From an uncultured Succinivibrio sp. (GTDB lineage: Bacteria; Pseudomonadota; Gammaproteobacteria; Enterobacterales; Succinivibrionaceae), in assembly GCA_902785325.1 (NCBI GenBank), contig CACZXZ010000009.1:1-64000 (forward strand): 64,000 nucleotides of DNA, written 5' to 3'. Below are positions 1 to 9,676 of this stretch, one piece after another; position 1 is the stretch's first letter, and the number at the start of each line of letters is the position of its first letter. A program made the translations under genes and the position numbers. The notes beneath the pieces were generated by a model that searched no databases, was not told the origin of the DNA, and was given only the letters and a program-made list of their open reading frames with translations.

Positions 1-98
1 TAAACCCTTTCTTCAAGGGCCCACACAGATTGTCCGTACTGATTTTTAAAGAACTTTTTAAACGCTTGGTTTATTTACGTTGTCTTGCGTGACAACGG
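1..98 (-). promoter_or_regulatory. rRNA operon leader with boxA antitermination site (16S gene lies beyond the left edge)
   Basis: Read on the minus strand, positions 54-41 give GTTCTTTAAAAATC, a good boxA antiterminator. It is followed by GGACAATCTGTGTGGGC, the conserved motif upstream of enterobacterial 16S genes. A small hairpin (GTTGTC, loop, GACAAC) lies at 79-96. The murI neighbour matches the E. coli murI-rrnB arrangement. The 16S coding sequence is not in the window, so the operon itself is inferred. Confidence 0.85.
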
Positions 99-104
99 AG
101 ACAC

Positions 105-132
105 ATTTTAATGATTTTTTAATCTATGTCAA
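105..132 (-). promoter_or_regulatory. Strong sigma-70 promoter of the rRNA operon
   Basis: On the minus strand there is a perfect -35 TTGACA (132-127), a 16-base spacer and a -10 TAAAAT (110-105). Start of transcription would be near 98. The 50 bases upstream are A/T tracts resembling an UP element, as expected of a highly expressed rrn promoter. The boxA leader begins just downstream. Confidence 0.8.
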
Positions 133-200
133 ATAATTTTTTAACTTTTTTTTAATTTTTTTTACACTTTTTTTCTAAATGGCTTTTTTATGCGGTTATT

Positions 201-1022
201 TTAGTTCAGGAGTTCGAATTTTTCCAATTGCCTAAAGCCAAATGTCCTTACCATAGTTAATCTATCATCTATGTTTTTAAGATTTCCTGTATAAAACACT
301 CTATCTTGCTTTTCATTGGTATATATAAAAGATGCATCTTTAATTACATCTTTTACTCTTCTGCCTATTGCCTCACCTGAGTCTACTAATCTTACATTTG
401 GTAGAAGGTTAGTTAGAATATCCTTTACAAATGGATAGTGGGTACAGCCTAAAACAACAGTATCTGGTCTTTTTGTTTCATCTTTATTTAAGAAAGGCTC
501 TACAATTTTTAGAATTGCTTTAGTATCTACTATTCCAGTGGATAACCTTTTTTCTGCAATGACAGCAAGATTTGCATTCCCTACCTTTATGATTTGACAA
601 TCAGAGGCAAAATTTTCTATTAAATCTTGGGTGTACTTTCTTGATATAGTTCCAGGGGTAGCTAAAAGTCCAACAATCTTATTTTTAGATAATTTTGCTG
701 CAGGCTTAATTGCAGGAACTACACCTACAATTGGAATTTTTATATTGTCTCTAAGTTCTGGTAAAGCCACTGTACTTGCAGTATTGCAAGCGACCACAAT
801 GGCGCTTAAATCAAACTTGTGACAGGCACTTTCTAATAATGAGTCTACTCTATCAACAATAAATTGTTCACTTTTATCACCGTAAGGAAAGCACTCATTA
901 TCAAATAGATAATAGGACTCAATGCTAGGATTGATCTGTCTTACAGCATTTAATACAGATAACCCGCCGACACCTGAATCAAAAAAAAGTACTCTTTTTA
1001 CTTTTACTTTAGACTCTGACAA
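201..1022 (-). CDS. murI: Glutamate racemase
   Basis: Converts L-glutamate to D-glutamate for peptidoglycan precursors in the cytoplasm. The 273-residue product shows the family motifs in order: FFDSGVGGLSV near residue 13, VVACNTAST near 76 (first catalytic Cys) and VLGCTHYPF near 190 (second catalytic Cys). Length is normal for the family. The first available start is TTG at 1022; no ATG precedes the DSGVGG motif. It lies between trmA (divergent, 38 bases away) and an rRNA operon, the same neighbourhood as in E. coli, where btuB also lies between trmA and murI. Its 3' end is immediately upstream of the rrn promoter region. Confidence 0.96.
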   Translation of the reverse strand: MSESKVKVKRVLFFDSGVGGLSVLNAVRQINPSIESYYLFDNECFPYGDKSEQFIVDRVDSLLESACHKFDLSAIVVACNTASTVALPELRDNIKIPIVGVVPAIKPAAKLSKNKIVGLLATPGTISRKYTQDLIENFASDCQIIKVGNANLAVIAEKRLSTGIVDTKAILKIVEPFLNKDETKRPDTVVLGCTHYPFVKDILTNLLPNVRLVDSGEAIGRRVKDVIKDASFIYTNEKQDRVFYTGNLKNIDDRLTMVRTFGFRQLEKFELLN

Positions 1023-1060
1023 TTTATGATCTCTAACAAAATATTTATGGAATTATTTAT

Positions 1061-2203
1061 ATGCTAAAAACACTTATTGGAACAACTGATCCACAAAACT
1101 ACACTAAATATCTTAATGAAAAAATAGACAAGGTTGTTAATTTATTAAAAGAACACAACCTCGATTTACCTTCATTTGAAGTTTTTGAATCACCTGCTGA
1201 ATACTACAGAATGAGGACCGAATTTAGCATATTCTTTAATGAAGATCATACTGATTTTTCATTCTGTATGTTTGAACCTAAAACAAAACCTAAAAAACGA
1301 ATTGAATTACAAACCTTTCCTGTAGGCTCAAAAGCAATCAATAAGGCTATGAGTTTACTTAAAAAGTATTTAATGAATTACCCTATTTTAAATCAAAAGC
1401 TTTTTGAAATAGATTTTTTATCAAATCAAATCGGTGAATTAATTATCGCTTTAAATTTTCACAAAAAAATTGATGAGAAAGAATTTATTGAAAACACTAA
1501 AGCTTTAAAGCAGGATTTTTCAAACGAAGGCTTATCAGCAAACTTCATTGGCAGAGCTAAAAAGCAGTCTATTTTAGTAGATACTGATACTATTCTTGAA
1601 ACAATTCACACTAAGGATAAAGACTTTTATCTATATCAAGTTGAAGGTAATTTTAGTCAACCTAATATTTACGCTTGCCAAAACATGGTTCAGTTTGCCC
1701 GAGACTGTTGTAAAGACTGTAGTGACACAGATTTAATAGAGCTTTATTGTGGTAGTGGTACTTTTACTGTTTGTTTAGCAGATCTTTTTAGAAAAGTTTT
1801 TTCTACTGAAGTATCTAGAGTTCCTACACTAACAGCACTTAAAAACATTGAAAAAAATCATATTACTAACACAAAAATTGCAAGATTATCTGCTGTTGAA
1901 GTAGCTCAAGCCTTACAAGGGGTAAGAGAATTTAACCGTCTAAAACAAATTGATGTAGACATTCATGACTACAATCTAAATACTTTGTTAATCGATCCTC
2001 CAAGATCTGGCTTAGAGCATAAAGAAGCTTTAGATTTCACAGCAAGTTTCAAACGCGTGATTTACATATCCTGTGGTCCTCAGTCACTAGCCTCAGATCT
2101 TGAGTACTTATCTAGGACACACAAAATTCAAAAACTAGCTTTCTTTGATCAGTTCCCTTATACAGATCATTTAGAAACAGGGGTGTTACTAGTTAAAAAA
2201 TAG
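1061..2203 (+). CDS. trmA: tRNA (uracil-5-)-methyltransferase
   Basis: Methylates U54 in the T loop of tRNA, and the equivalent loop of tmRNA, using S-adenosylmethionine. The 380-residue protein has the SAM-binding motif ELYCGSGTFTVCLA near residue 228, the DPPRSGLEH motif near 316 and the nucleophile region YISCGPQSL near 339. The E. coli enzyme has CNPETL at this last position. The C-terminal FDQFPYTDHLETGVLL is typical of TrmA rather than RlmD or RlmC. The start is ATG with GGAA 8 bases upstream. It is divergent from murI over only 38 bases, so its promoter probably overlaps the murI 5' end. Confidence 0.95.
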   Translation: MLKTLIGTTDPQNYTKYLNEKIDKVVNLLKEHNLDLPSFEVFESPAEYYRMRTEFSIFFNEDHTDFSFCMFEPKTKPKKRIELQTFPVGSKAINKAMSLLKKYLMNYPILNQKLFEIDFLSNQIGELIIALNFHKKIDEKEFIENTKALKQDFSNEGLSANFIGRAKKQSILVDTDTILETIHTKDKDFYLYQVEGNFSQPNIYACQNMVQFARDCCKDCSDTDLIELYCGSGTFTVCLADLFRKVFSTEVSRVPTLTALKNIEKNHITNTKIARLSAVEVAQALQGVREFNRLKQIDVDIHDYNLNTLLIDPPRSGLEHKEALDFTASFKRVIYISCGPQSLASDLEYLSRTHKIQKLAFFDQFPYTDHLETGVLLVKK

Positions 2204-2211
2204 TAATAAAT

Positions 2212-2242
2212 AAGGCCTTAAATTTTTTACGTTTAAGGCCTT
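2212..2242. terminator. Bidirectional hairpin terminator between trmA and maeB
   Basis: A perfect 11-base stem (AAGGCCTTAAA and TTTAAGGCCTT) encloses a 9-base loop between two convergent genes. It sits 9 bases after the trmA stop and 20 bases before the end of the malic enzyme gene. Flanking tracts are short, so efficiency is uncertain. Confidence 0.75.
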
Positions 2243-2262
2243 TGATTTACGACTTTTACAAA

Positions 2263-3519
2263 CTAAATTTTGTAGCAATCTGGCAATGGAATTTTAGCCA
2301 CACCAGAAGCAACTGCTGCTCTTGCTACAGCGCCTGATAACTTATTGCGTAGACGTGCATCCATTGGTTTTGGAATTAAGTAGTCACGACCATACTCTAA
2401 ATGATCAACTTGGGCTGCCTTTACTACCTCAGCAGGAACAGGCTCTTTAGCTAATTCACGCAAAGCATTCATTGCAGCTTTCATCATTTCAGTATTGATA
2501 GTAGTTGCTCTTACATCCAAAGCTCCTCTGAATAAATATGGGAAGCACAATACATTATTAATTTGGTTTGGATAATCAGAACGACCTGTACCCATAATAA
2601 TATCAGGACGTAGCTTTGAAACTACCTCAGGATCTACTTCAGGATCTGGATTTGAACAAGCAAAAATTACAGCATTTTTAGCCATATGCTGAACTTCAGC
2701 TTCAGTAACTAAGCCTGGACCTGATACACCAAGCATTACATCAGCATCTTTTAGAGCATCTTCTAAAGTCTTAGGACCGCTATCATTGATAAAACGAGGC
2801 TTTTCACCATTGTTATACTGAGGTCTATCAGATCTAATAACGCCATGTCTATCAACCATGAAGAAGTTTTCTTTTCTTGCGCCACACTCAATTAAGAAGT
2901 CAGAGCATGCAACACCTGCGGCACCAGCACCTACACAGACAACTTTACAATCTTCAATTTTTTTACCTTGAAGTTCTACTGCGTTTAAGATACCAGCTGT
3001 TGTAACAATAGCTGTACCATGTTGATCGTCATGGAAAATAGGTACATGGCAACGCTTTACTAATTCTCTTTCGATCTCAAAGCACTCAGGAGCTTTGATA
3101 TCTTCTAGATTGATGCCACCAAAAGTATCTGCAATACACTCAACAGTAGTAATAAAGTCTTCTACTGACTTGTTATTAACCTCAATATCAATAGCATCGA
3201 TACCAGCAAAACGATTAAATAATAAAGCTTTACCTTCCATTACAGGCTTAGAAGCTAGAGGACCTAGAGCACCTAAACCTAAAATAGCTGTACCGTTAGA
3301 GATAATGGCAACAGAATTTCCTTTTCCAGTGTATCTATAAGCATCTTCAGGATTTTCTGCAATTGCTCTTACAGGCTCTGCTACACCAGGGCTATAAGCT
3401 AAAGTTAAGTCATCTGCAGTTTCAGCAGGTTTGGTGATTACAATTTTGATCTTTCCAGGAACTGGGTTCTCATGATAGGCAAGGGCTCTTTCATGAAGTA
3501 ATTTAGCATCATGTGACAC
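2263..3519 (-). CDS. maeB: NAD(P)-dependent malic enzyme, single-domain form
   Basis: Oxidative decarboxylation of malate to pyruvate, linking C4 acids to pyruvate and NADPH or NADH. At 418 residues it contains the malic N-terminal domain (LAYSPGVAEPV near 42, SNGTAILGLGALGP near 74) and the NAD-binding domain (VCVGAGAAGVAC near 195). It lacks the C-terminal phosphotransacetylase-like domain of E. coli MaeB, about 760 residues, and so resembles the short form of Firmicutes and other bacteria. The symbol is given by domain similarity; cofactor preference cannot be read from sequence here. It is a single-gene unit with hairpins on both sides. In a C4-acid-producing anaerobe it would sit near the malate/pyruvate node. 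Confidence 0.92.
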   Translation of the reverse strand: MSHDAKLLHERALAYHENPVPGKIKIVITKPAETADDLTLAYSPGVAEPVRAIAENPEDAYRYTGKGNSVAIISNGTAILGLGALGPLASKPVMEGKALLFNRFAGIDAIDIEVNNKSVEDFITTVECIADTFGGINLEDIKAPECFEIERELVKRCHVPIFHDDQHGTAIVTTAGILNAVELQGKKIEDCKVVCVGAGAAGVACSDFLIECGARKENFFMVDRHGVIRSDRPQYNNGEKPRFINDSGPKTLEDALKDADVMLGVSGPGLVTEAEVQHMAKNAVIFACSNPDPEVDPEVVSKLRPDIIMGTGRSDYPNQINNVLCFPYLFRGALDVRATTINTEMMKAAMNALRELAKEPVPAEVVKAAQVDHLEYGRDYLIPKPMDARLRNKLSGAVARAAVASGVAKIPLPDCYKI

Positions 3520-3856
3520 GATCTGCTCCTTATTAAAATTTCATTTCTTTTCATTAAATATAGGTTATGGGATAAAAAGTGCTAAATAGGCAATCTTAGA
3601 ATTTAGATAAACTCCTCAAAATCAAACTTTTTTACAATTTATTTCGATTTATCAAATAATAGTCTAACATGTCAGAATTGATTTTGATAATTATTTAATA
3701 CAAATTTATCAATATTTTGAGTTTGGTTGAGTTTGTTAACTTTTGAAGTTCTTTTGAAAAGTGTTTTAAAGGAAGGTGAATGGTTGACCTTAAATTAAAA
3801 AAGCAGATCATCTTAACGATAGATCTGCTTTTTTGCTTATTTACGCTAACTTTGGA
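3520..3856. other. Intergenic region upstream of maeB
   Basis: 337 bases without a convincing ORF. It holds the rpmE terminator (3797-3834) and must hold the maeB promoter on the minus strand. The rest is AT-rich with runs of T and A, and I could not fix a -35/-10 pair with confidence. No RNA gene or repeat was recognised. Confidence 0.5.
3797..3834. terminator. Rho-independent terminator of rpmE
   Basis: A 13-base stem (AAAAAAGCAGATC and GATCTGCTTTTTT) with a 12-base loop. Read on the minus strand it ends in six T residues, as expected 23 bases past the rpmE stop. The A tract on the other side makes it potentially bidirectional. Confidence 0.85.
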
Positions 3857-4081
3857 TTAGTGCTTAACAGCAAATGCTGAAATACCACCAAAACGCTTCT
3901 TAAATGCCTCAACACGTCCGCCAGTATCAACAATCTTTTGCTTACCGGTGAAGAATGGGTGGCACTTAGAGCATACGTCTAAGCTTAAATCGTGACCAGC
4001 TGTAGTACGAATAGTAAAGGTGTTACCGCATGAGCAACGTACGTTTACTTCCTTGTACTCTGGATGAATATTCTCTTTCAT
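3857..4081 (-). CDS. rpmE: 50S ribosomal protein L31, zinc-binding form
   Basis: A 74-residue ribosomal protein of the large subunit. The zinc-binding cysteines are in CSCG near residue 16 and CSKC near 37, the C+ form that is replaced by a paralogue under zinc limitation in other bacteria. The [20 protein letters not shown] segment is diagnostic. The ATG at 4081 is chosen because GAGG lies 5 bases upstream and known L31 proteins start MKxxIHP. An in-frame upstream Met would add 11 residues with no homology. It is divergent from priA, as in E. coli. Confidence 0.96.
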   Translation of the reverse strand: MKENIHPEYKEVNVRCSCGNTFTIRTTAGHDLSLDVCSKCHPFFTGKQKIVDTGGRVEAFKKRFGGISAFAVKH

Positions 4082-4437
4082 GTAAACCTCAATGCGTATC
4101 GCTCTTTCAGCCACATTATTGCGCCAAATACCATACGCTTAAAATAGAAACGGTGGCTTATATTAGATGATCTTTGATTAATATGCAATAATTTATTAAT
4201 TATTTTTTCAAACTAATAGTGCTTTATAGAAGCTAAAAAATCATAGTCCTTTACTTATGATTTAGACAATATATAAGGTGAGACTAAAGATCAAAGTATG
4301 TTTTTTTAGCTTTAATAATACTAAGTAATAGAGCGTACTTACTGTCTAAATGAGATATTTAAGCTATAATACAGCCCGTTATTATTCACTATTTAAGAAA
4401 AAATACATTTCAAAAGCTATCTGTTCTAAAACTAACT
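4082..4437. other. Divergent intergenic region rpmE/priA
   Basis: 356 bases between two divergent genes. On the plus strand a perfect TATAAT lies at 4365-4370, about 70 bases before priA, but the matching -35 (CTGTCT, 17-base spacer) is poor. No coding potential, RNA gene or zinc-regulator box was recognised. The region presumably carries the rpmE and priA promoters. Confidence 0.45.
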
Positions 4438-6678
4438 ATGCAAGCTATTAACTATCAGTTCGTATACGTTGCTATCAATAGACCTTTATTCAAAGAGTTT
4501 ATTTATAAAGTCGTTGCTGATAGCAGTGATGTATTAGTTGGCAAGAGAGTTTTAGTTAATTTTGCAAACTCAAAGCAAGTTGGTTTAATTACAAGAACAG
4601 AACCTAACATTGACACAAGCCTTGATTTATCTCAAATCAAAGTCGCTCAATTACTCGATAATAGACCTATTATTCCAAGTGAAGTAATGAAAGTACTTGA
4701 ATTTGGAAGTAATTATTATCATTACCCCTTAGGTCAATGTATTAATGTTGCTCTACCAAAAATTTTACGAGATGGTGGTACTTTTGCCTATGAGAACATT
4801 CCTGCTTTAAGGCTCATAGGAACTGTAGGTGCGGATGTCTTAAACAAAATCAAATCCAAAGAGCAAAAGCAAATTCTAGAAATCTTAAAAGCTGGAGGCG
4901 TAAGACGTAAAGAACTTCGTGAAAGAGGTATTAGTAGCAACAGTGAAAATGCCCTAGTAAAAAAAGGATTAGTTGAACTCTACAATTTTAATGATGCACA
5001 AGTTAAAGATTGTGAGACTCAATACACTGAAGTTTTAAAAGAAGAGCCTCCTAAACCAAATATTGAGCAGCTTAATGCCATTACCACCATTAGCGCATGT
5101 AACCATTTTGATACCTTTTTATTAAATGGAATTACAGGATCTGGCAAGACAGAAGTTTATTTACAAATTATTCAAAAGATCCTTGAGCAAGGAAAAGCTG
5201 TTCTCATTCTAGTTCCAGAAATTTCCCTAACCCCACAAACTTTTGACAGATTTTATAGACGCTTTAAAGTTCCAGTATCCTCTATGCACTCGGCTCTTTC
5301 TGATAGAGAAAGACTAGACTCATATATGGATATGTCCTTAGGAAAATCAAGAATTCTAATTGGAACTAGAACCGCTTTATTTACACCTATTCCCAATCTT
5401 GGCTTGATAGTACTAGATGAAGAGCATGACAGCTCTTTTAAGCAATCAGACAGTTTTAGATATCATGCAAGAAATCTGGCTATCATCAGAGCAAAAATCA
5501 ATAACTGCCCTATTGTATTAGGCTCTGCAACCCCAAGTTTAGAATCTATATATAATGTCCAAATTGGTCTATATAAAAAACTTGATTTAACTATTCGAGC
5601 CAAAGGCGCTACTTTACCTAAAATAGAACTTATAGATCTTAGAAATGAACCTCTAACTGACGGATTAAAAACTGGAATTTGTCAAAGCCTTGAAAACGAA
5701 ATTGGCGAAGAAACGGCAAAGGGAAATCAAGTATTACTATTTTTAAATCGTCGTGGTTATTCTCACCACTTAGTATGTCATCAATGTGGTCATGTTTTTG
5801 TATGTCCTAACTGTGACAATTTACTAACCGTGCATAAACAAAACCATAGATTACAGTGTCACGTTTGCGAAAATGTTTTTTCAATACCAGATAAATGCTA
5901 CGTCTGTGGTAACACTGAGCTTATTGAAGAAGGTTTTGGTACAGAACAAGTATACGAATTTTTGAAAACAAGATACCCTGATGTAGGTATTGAAAGAATA
6001 GATAGAGATTCTGTCACCACCAAAACACAATTAGAAACTAAGCTTTCAAGGATCAGGGAAGGTAAAAGTCAAATTATGCTAGGCACTCAAATGCTAGCTA
6101 AAGGACATGATTTTCCAAATGTTACCTTAGTTGGTATTTTAGATGTAGACTCTTCTTTATTTAATGACGATTACCGTTCCCTAGAAAACTCTGCTCAACT
6201 TATTACCCAAGTTGCAGGCAGAGCAGGTCGTGGCAACAAAGTTGGCAGAGTTATCATCCAAACTCATCATCCTGATAATAAACTCATCAATCAACTTGCT
6301 GATCCAAATTGTAGTTATCTAACTATTGCCAATGATCTGTTAGATACTAGAAAAAAGCTAAATTTGCCCCCATATACTAGTCAAGCTTTCCTTCTTTGTA
6401 ACAGTGCCAACAGATTTAAAGCCTTTAATTTTATAAAAGATATATACGAAAAAATTAACATAGAAGTAAGCAATTTTGGAAATTTATCAATTAGTTCAGT
6501 AACATCTGATAAAATGGAGAAAGTTCAAAATCGCTACCACTTTCATGTGTTAATAAACAGCTATAGTCGTAAAACACTTAGTCAGTTTTTATTAGTAGTA
6601 CAACAGATTGTTATACAAAGCAAAATACCAAATGATGTACGTTTTGCAATCGAAGTTGATCCGATTAATATGTACTAG
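4438..6678 (+). CDS. priA: Primosomal replication-restart helicase PriA
   Basis: A DEAH-type 3'-5' DNA helicase that reloads the replisome at stalled forks. The 746 residues include an N-terminal DNA-binding domain, Walker A GITGSGKTEVY near residue 231, the DEEH Walker B near 328, and GSATPSLES near 362. A zinc-binding insertion with four paired Cys motifs (CHQCG, CPNC, CHVC, CYVC) spans about 445-492. Motif VI region QVAGRAGRG follows near 594. Length is close to the E. coli protein. It is the first gene of a co-directional run with argS, a SPOR protein, hslVU and zapB. Confidence 0.97.
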   Translation: MQAINYQFVYVAINRPLFKEFIYKVVADSSDVLVGKRVLVNFANSKQVGLITRTEPNIDTSLDLSQIKVAQLLDNRPIIPSEVMKVLEFGSNYYHYPLGQCINVALPKILRDGGTFAYENIPALRLIGTVGADVLNKIKSKEQKQILEILKAGGVRRKELRERGISSNSENALVKKGLVELYNFNDAQVKDCETQYTEVLKEEPPKPNIEQLNAITTISACNHFDTFLLNGITGSGKTEVYLQIIQKILEQGKAVLILVPEISLTPQTFDRFYRRFKVPVSSMHSALSDRERLDSYMDMSLGKSRILIGTRTALFTPIPNLGLIVLDEEHDSSFKQSDSFRYHARNLAIIRAKINNCPIVLGSATPSLESIYNVQIGLYKKLDLTIRAKGATLPKIELIDLRNEPLTDGLKTGICQSLENEIGEETAKGNQVLLFLNRRGYSHHLVCHQCGHVFVCPNCDNLLTVHKQNHRLQCHVCENVFSIPDKCYVCGNTELIEEGFGTEQVYEFLKTRYPDVGIERIDRDSVTTKTQLETKLSRIREGKSQIMLGTQMLAKGHDFPNVTLVGILDVDSSLFNDDYRSLENSAQLITQVAGRAGRGNKVGRVIIQTHHPDNKLINQLADPNCSYLTIANDLLDTRKKLNLPPYTSQAFLLCNSANRFKAFNFIKDIYEKINIEVSNFGNLSISSVTSDKMEKVQNRYHFHVLINSYSRKTLSQFLLVVQQIVIQSKIPNDVRFAIEVDPINMY

Positions 6679-6723
6679 TTGGTCTTGCAAATTTTCAAAA
6701 CCTTAGGTGCGTTAATAAAATTT

Positions 6724-8454
6724 ATGAAACAATTAATTGAAAATTTAATCAAAAAAAGCATTGAAACTATCAATCCAGACAACACAGTCAATGTAGATAA
6801 CATTCGTATTGATAGAACCAAAGACAGAGCTCATGGTGATTTTGCTACTAACATCGCTATGTTACTAGCTAAACCATTAAAGCAAGCTCCAAGACAAATC
6901 GCACAGAGCATTATCGATAATCTTCCTAAAGATGAGCATATCAGCAAGGTAGAAATTGCAGGACCAGGTTTTATCAATTTCTTTATCAATAAGAGCTCAA
7001 TAGCTGATGCTTTAGAGCAGATGAATAGCGATCCAAGATTAGGTATTGCAAAAGTTGCAGAGCCTAAGACTATCGTGGTTGACTACTCTGCTCCTAACGT
7101 AGCAAAAGAAATGGCAGTACACCACATTAGATCAACTGTTATTGGTGATGCTGTTGTTAGAGTTTTAGAATTTTTAGGTAATAAAGTTATTAGAGCTAAC
7201 CATATCGGTGATTGGGGTACTCAGTTTGGTATGCTTATCGCCTACCTTGAAAAGAAAGAAAATGAGTCTGGTCAAGGTATGGATCTTAGCGATTTTGAAG
7301 CCTTCTATCGCGAAGCTAAAGAATGTTACGACACCGATGAAGAATTTGCAGTTAAAGCAAGACACTATGTGGTATTACTACAGGGTGGTGATGAATACTG
7401 CAGATCTATGTGGAAAAAACTTGTTAACATGACTATGGTTCAAAATCAGAAACTATATGATCGTTTAGACGTTACTCTTTCTGATAAAGATATCATGGGC
7501 GAGAGCTTATACAACGACATGCTTCCTGTAGTTGTTCAAGATTTAATCGACAAAAAGATTGCCGTTGAAGATCAAGGTGCTATCGTTGTTTACTTACCTC
7601 AATTCAAGAATAAGGAAGGTAATCCTCTTGGTAACATTATCCGTAAAAAGGATGGAGGCTACCTATATACCACCACTGATATTGCTTGCGCAAAATACAG
7701 AGCTGAAAAACTAAAAGCAGACAGAATTTTATACTTTACTGATTCAAGACAGAGTCAGCACCTTGAAACTGTATGGGCTATCTGTAGAAAGGCTGGTTAC
7801 GTAGGTGAAAACGTTTCTTTAGAGCACTGTCCATTTGGCATGATGCTAGGTAAGGATGGTAAACCATTTAAGACTCGCTCAGGTGGCACTGTAAAATTAA
7901 GAGATGTGCTTGATGAGGCTGAAGCAAGAGTAACTACCTTACTAGAGCAAAGAAATTCCACCTTAAATGATGAAGATAAGCAAAAGGTAATCCACAATAT
8001 CGCTATCGGTGCTGTTAAATACGCTGATTTAAGCAAGAACCGCACCACCGATTACATCTTCGACTGGGATCAAATGCTTTCTTTTGAAGGTAATACTGCC
8101 CCATATCTTCAATACGCTTATAGCCGTATTAGAGCAATCTTCAGAAAGGCAAATAACTTATCTGCAGGTAAGATTGTAATTACCAATGAAGCAGAAGAAG
8201 ATTTAGCAAACAAGCTATTAGCTTTTAGTGAAGCTGTAAATAGCGTAGGTGCAAAGACCTTACCTAACTTGCTATGTAACTATATCTTTGAGCTTTCAAA
8301 TATCTTTATGCATTTTTACGAGGCATGCCCAATTCTTAAAGAGGGCGTTGAAGAAGATATTGCTAAGAGCCGCTTAGCTTTATGTGAGCTTACAGCTAAA
8401 GTTCTAAAACAAGGACTTGAGTTACTAGGCATTAACGTAATGGAGCAAATGTAA
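6724..8454 (+). CDS. argS: Arginyl-tRNA synthetase
   Basis: Class I aminoacyl-tRNA synthetase charging tRNA-Arg. From ATG 6724 the product is 576 residues, nearly identical in length to E. coli ArgS. A longer reading from TTG 6679, directly after the priA stop, adds 15 residues without homology, so it is rejected. Signatures are [17 protein letters not shown] near residue 121 (HIGH-like site is HHIRST), the N-terminal additional domain before it, and a DALR anticodon-binding domain at the C terminus (YAYSRIRAI onward). It follows priA by 45 bases and precedes the SPOR gene by 1 base. Confidence 0.97.
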   Translation: MKQLIENLIKKSIETINPDNTVNVDNIRIDRTKDRAHGDFATNIAMLLAKPLKQAPRQIAQSIIDNLPKDEHISKVEIAGPGFINFFINKSSIADALEQMNSDPRLGIAKVAEPKTIVVDYSAPNVAKEMAVHHIRSTVIGDAVVRVLEFLGNKVIRANHIGDWGTQFGMLIAYLEKKENESGQGMDLSDFEAFYREAKECYDTDEEFAVKARHYVVLLQGGDEYCRSMWKKLVNMTMVQNQKLYDRLDVTLSDKDIMGESLYNDMLPVVVQDLIDKKIAVEDQGAIVVYLPQFKNKEGNPLGNIIRKKDGGYLYTTTDIACAKYRAEKLKADRILYFTDSRQSQHLETVWAICRKAGYVGENVSLEHCPFGMMLGKDGKPFKTRSGGTVKLRDVLDEAEARVTTLLEQRNSTLNDEDKQKVIHNIAIGAVKYADLSKNRTTDYIFDWDQMLSFEGNTAPYLQYAYSRIRAIFRKANNLSAGKIVITNEAEEDLANKLLAFSEAVNSVGAKTLPNLLCNYIFELSNIFMHFYEACPILKEGVEEDIAKSRLALCELTAKVLKQGLELLGINVMEQM

Positions 8455-8455
8455 A

Positions 8456-9148
8456 GTGAATAACCTAAAGCTAGCAATGAGTGACTTAATTAATTCCTTT
8501 AAAGCTTATATCTTAAAAAAAGATGAGAATTCTGTAATTAAGTATAAAAACTTAATTGTGGTAACAGTTGCAATACTAGCTTTAGTAATAGCACTATGTT
8601 TTGCATTTTCCTCAAGTTCAAATGAAAAACTAGTGCTACATCCTAATGATAATAATTCCTCTGACACTATATCTTTTGAGGATAATAATGCTGTAGCAAC
8701 AGATCCTTTAGATATTGAAGCTAATGTAAACGCTCAAAATGATTTGATAAATCAAAATAGCGATGCTCAAGATCTGCAAATTCAGCCTAATGCACAGCCA
8801 GCAGCTAAAGAATCTTCAAGTCAAACCCCAAAAGAACAAGACACTGAAATTTCTGTAGCTAACATCCAAGATTCCAACTCAAGAGATGAAGTCGCAGCTC
8901 AAGAAAACACTGAACAAGGAAATATTTCTTTATACTGCGATAAATTCTCAAGTAAGAAATTTGCTGAAGAGGCAAAGGCTAATATAGCCATGAGCAGTGG
9001 TTTAATATCTAATGTTGTGCAACAAGATAAAGTGTACAAACTATTGTTAGGACCTTTTAAGACAAGAGAAGAAGCCATTGATACCTTTAACAAGCTTGAT
9101 AAGCTTCAGTTAATCAATCAATGCACCTTAGAAACAAGGAATAACTAA
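8456..9148 (+). CDS. SPOR-domain membrane protein, FtsN-like
   Basis: A 230-residue protein starting at GTG. It has a short cytoplasmic N terminus, one membrane segment at about residues 32-52 ([19 protein letters not shown]), a long low-complexity linker rich in Asn, Gln, Asp and Ser, and a C-terminal SPOR domain from about 152. SPOR domains bind glycan strands lacking stem peptides at the septum. The position directly upstream of hslVU matches ftsN in E. coli, so it may be the divisome protein FtsN. The essential FtsN helix region between membrane and linker is not clearly recognisable, so the symbol is left blank. Confidence 0.75.
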   Translation: MNNLKLAMSDLINSFKAYILKKDENSVIKYKNLIVVTVAILALVIALCFAFSSSSNEKLVLHPNDNNSSDTISFEDNNAVATDPLDIEANVNAQNDLINQNSDAQDLQIQPNAQPAAKESSSQTPKEQDTEISVANIQDSNSRDEVAAQENTEQGNISLYCDKFSSKKFAEEAKANIAMSSGLISNVVQQDKVYKLLLGPFKTREEAIDTFNKLDKLQLINQCTLETRNN

Positions 9149-9675
9149 TGACTACTATCGTATCAGTAAGACGAAATGGTGTTGTAGCTGTTGGTGGCGA
9201 TGGCCAAGTTACCATGGGTCAAAGCACCATATTAAAAGGCAATGCTAGAAAAGTACGTAAAATCTTTCATGATAAAGTAATTGCAGGTTTTGCAGGCTCT
9301 ACAGCAGATGCTTTTACCTTACTTGATCTATTTGAAAAGAAACTTGAAGAACACCAAGGTATCTTAGAGAGAGCTTCCATTGAATTAGCTAAGCTTTGGC
9401 GTTCTGATAGAGCTTTAAGAAAACTAGAAGCAATTTTAATTGTGGCAGATGCTAATGACTCTTTGATGATCACTGGTACTGGTGACGTAGTAAAAATGCA
9501 AGATGATGTCTTAGCTACTGGCTCTGGTGGTAATTACGCTTTAGCTGCAGCTAGAGCTTTAATGGACAATACCGATCTTAGCGCTGTTGAGATTGTAAAG
9601 AAATCTTTAGATATTGCTTGCAATATCTGCGTATTCACTAATTCAAATCATATTATTGAAACTATTGAGAAATAA
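9148..9675 (+). CDS. hslV: ATP-dependent protease peptidase subunit HslV
   Basis: The proteolytic ring of the HslUV (ClpQY) protease, related to the proteasome beta subunit. The 175-residue product begins MTTIVSVRR, giving the N-terminal threonine nucleophile after Met removal, followed by GGDGQVTMG near 17. The ATG overlaps the stop of the upstream SPOR gene by one base (TAATG), which suggests translational coupling. hslU follows one base after its stop. Confidence 0.97.
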   Translation: MTTIVSVRRNGVVAVGGDGQVTMGQSTILKGNARKVRKIFHDKVIAGFAGSTADAFTLLDLFEKKLEEHQGILERASIELAKLWRSDRALRKLEAILIVADANDSLMITGTGDVVKMQDDVLATGSGGNYALAAARALMDNTDLSAVEIVKKSLDIACNICVFTNSNHIIETIEK

Positions 9676-9676
9676 C

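Noticed and set aside
3095..3340. Plus-strand ORF of 81 codons opposite maeB
   Set aside because: It is a shadow of the malic enzyme reading frame, with no start signal or family features.
9614..9676. Longer N terminus for hslU starting inside hslV
   Set aside because: The extra 21 residues are hydrophobic out-of-frame hslV sequence and HslU proteins begin near [10 protein letters not shown].
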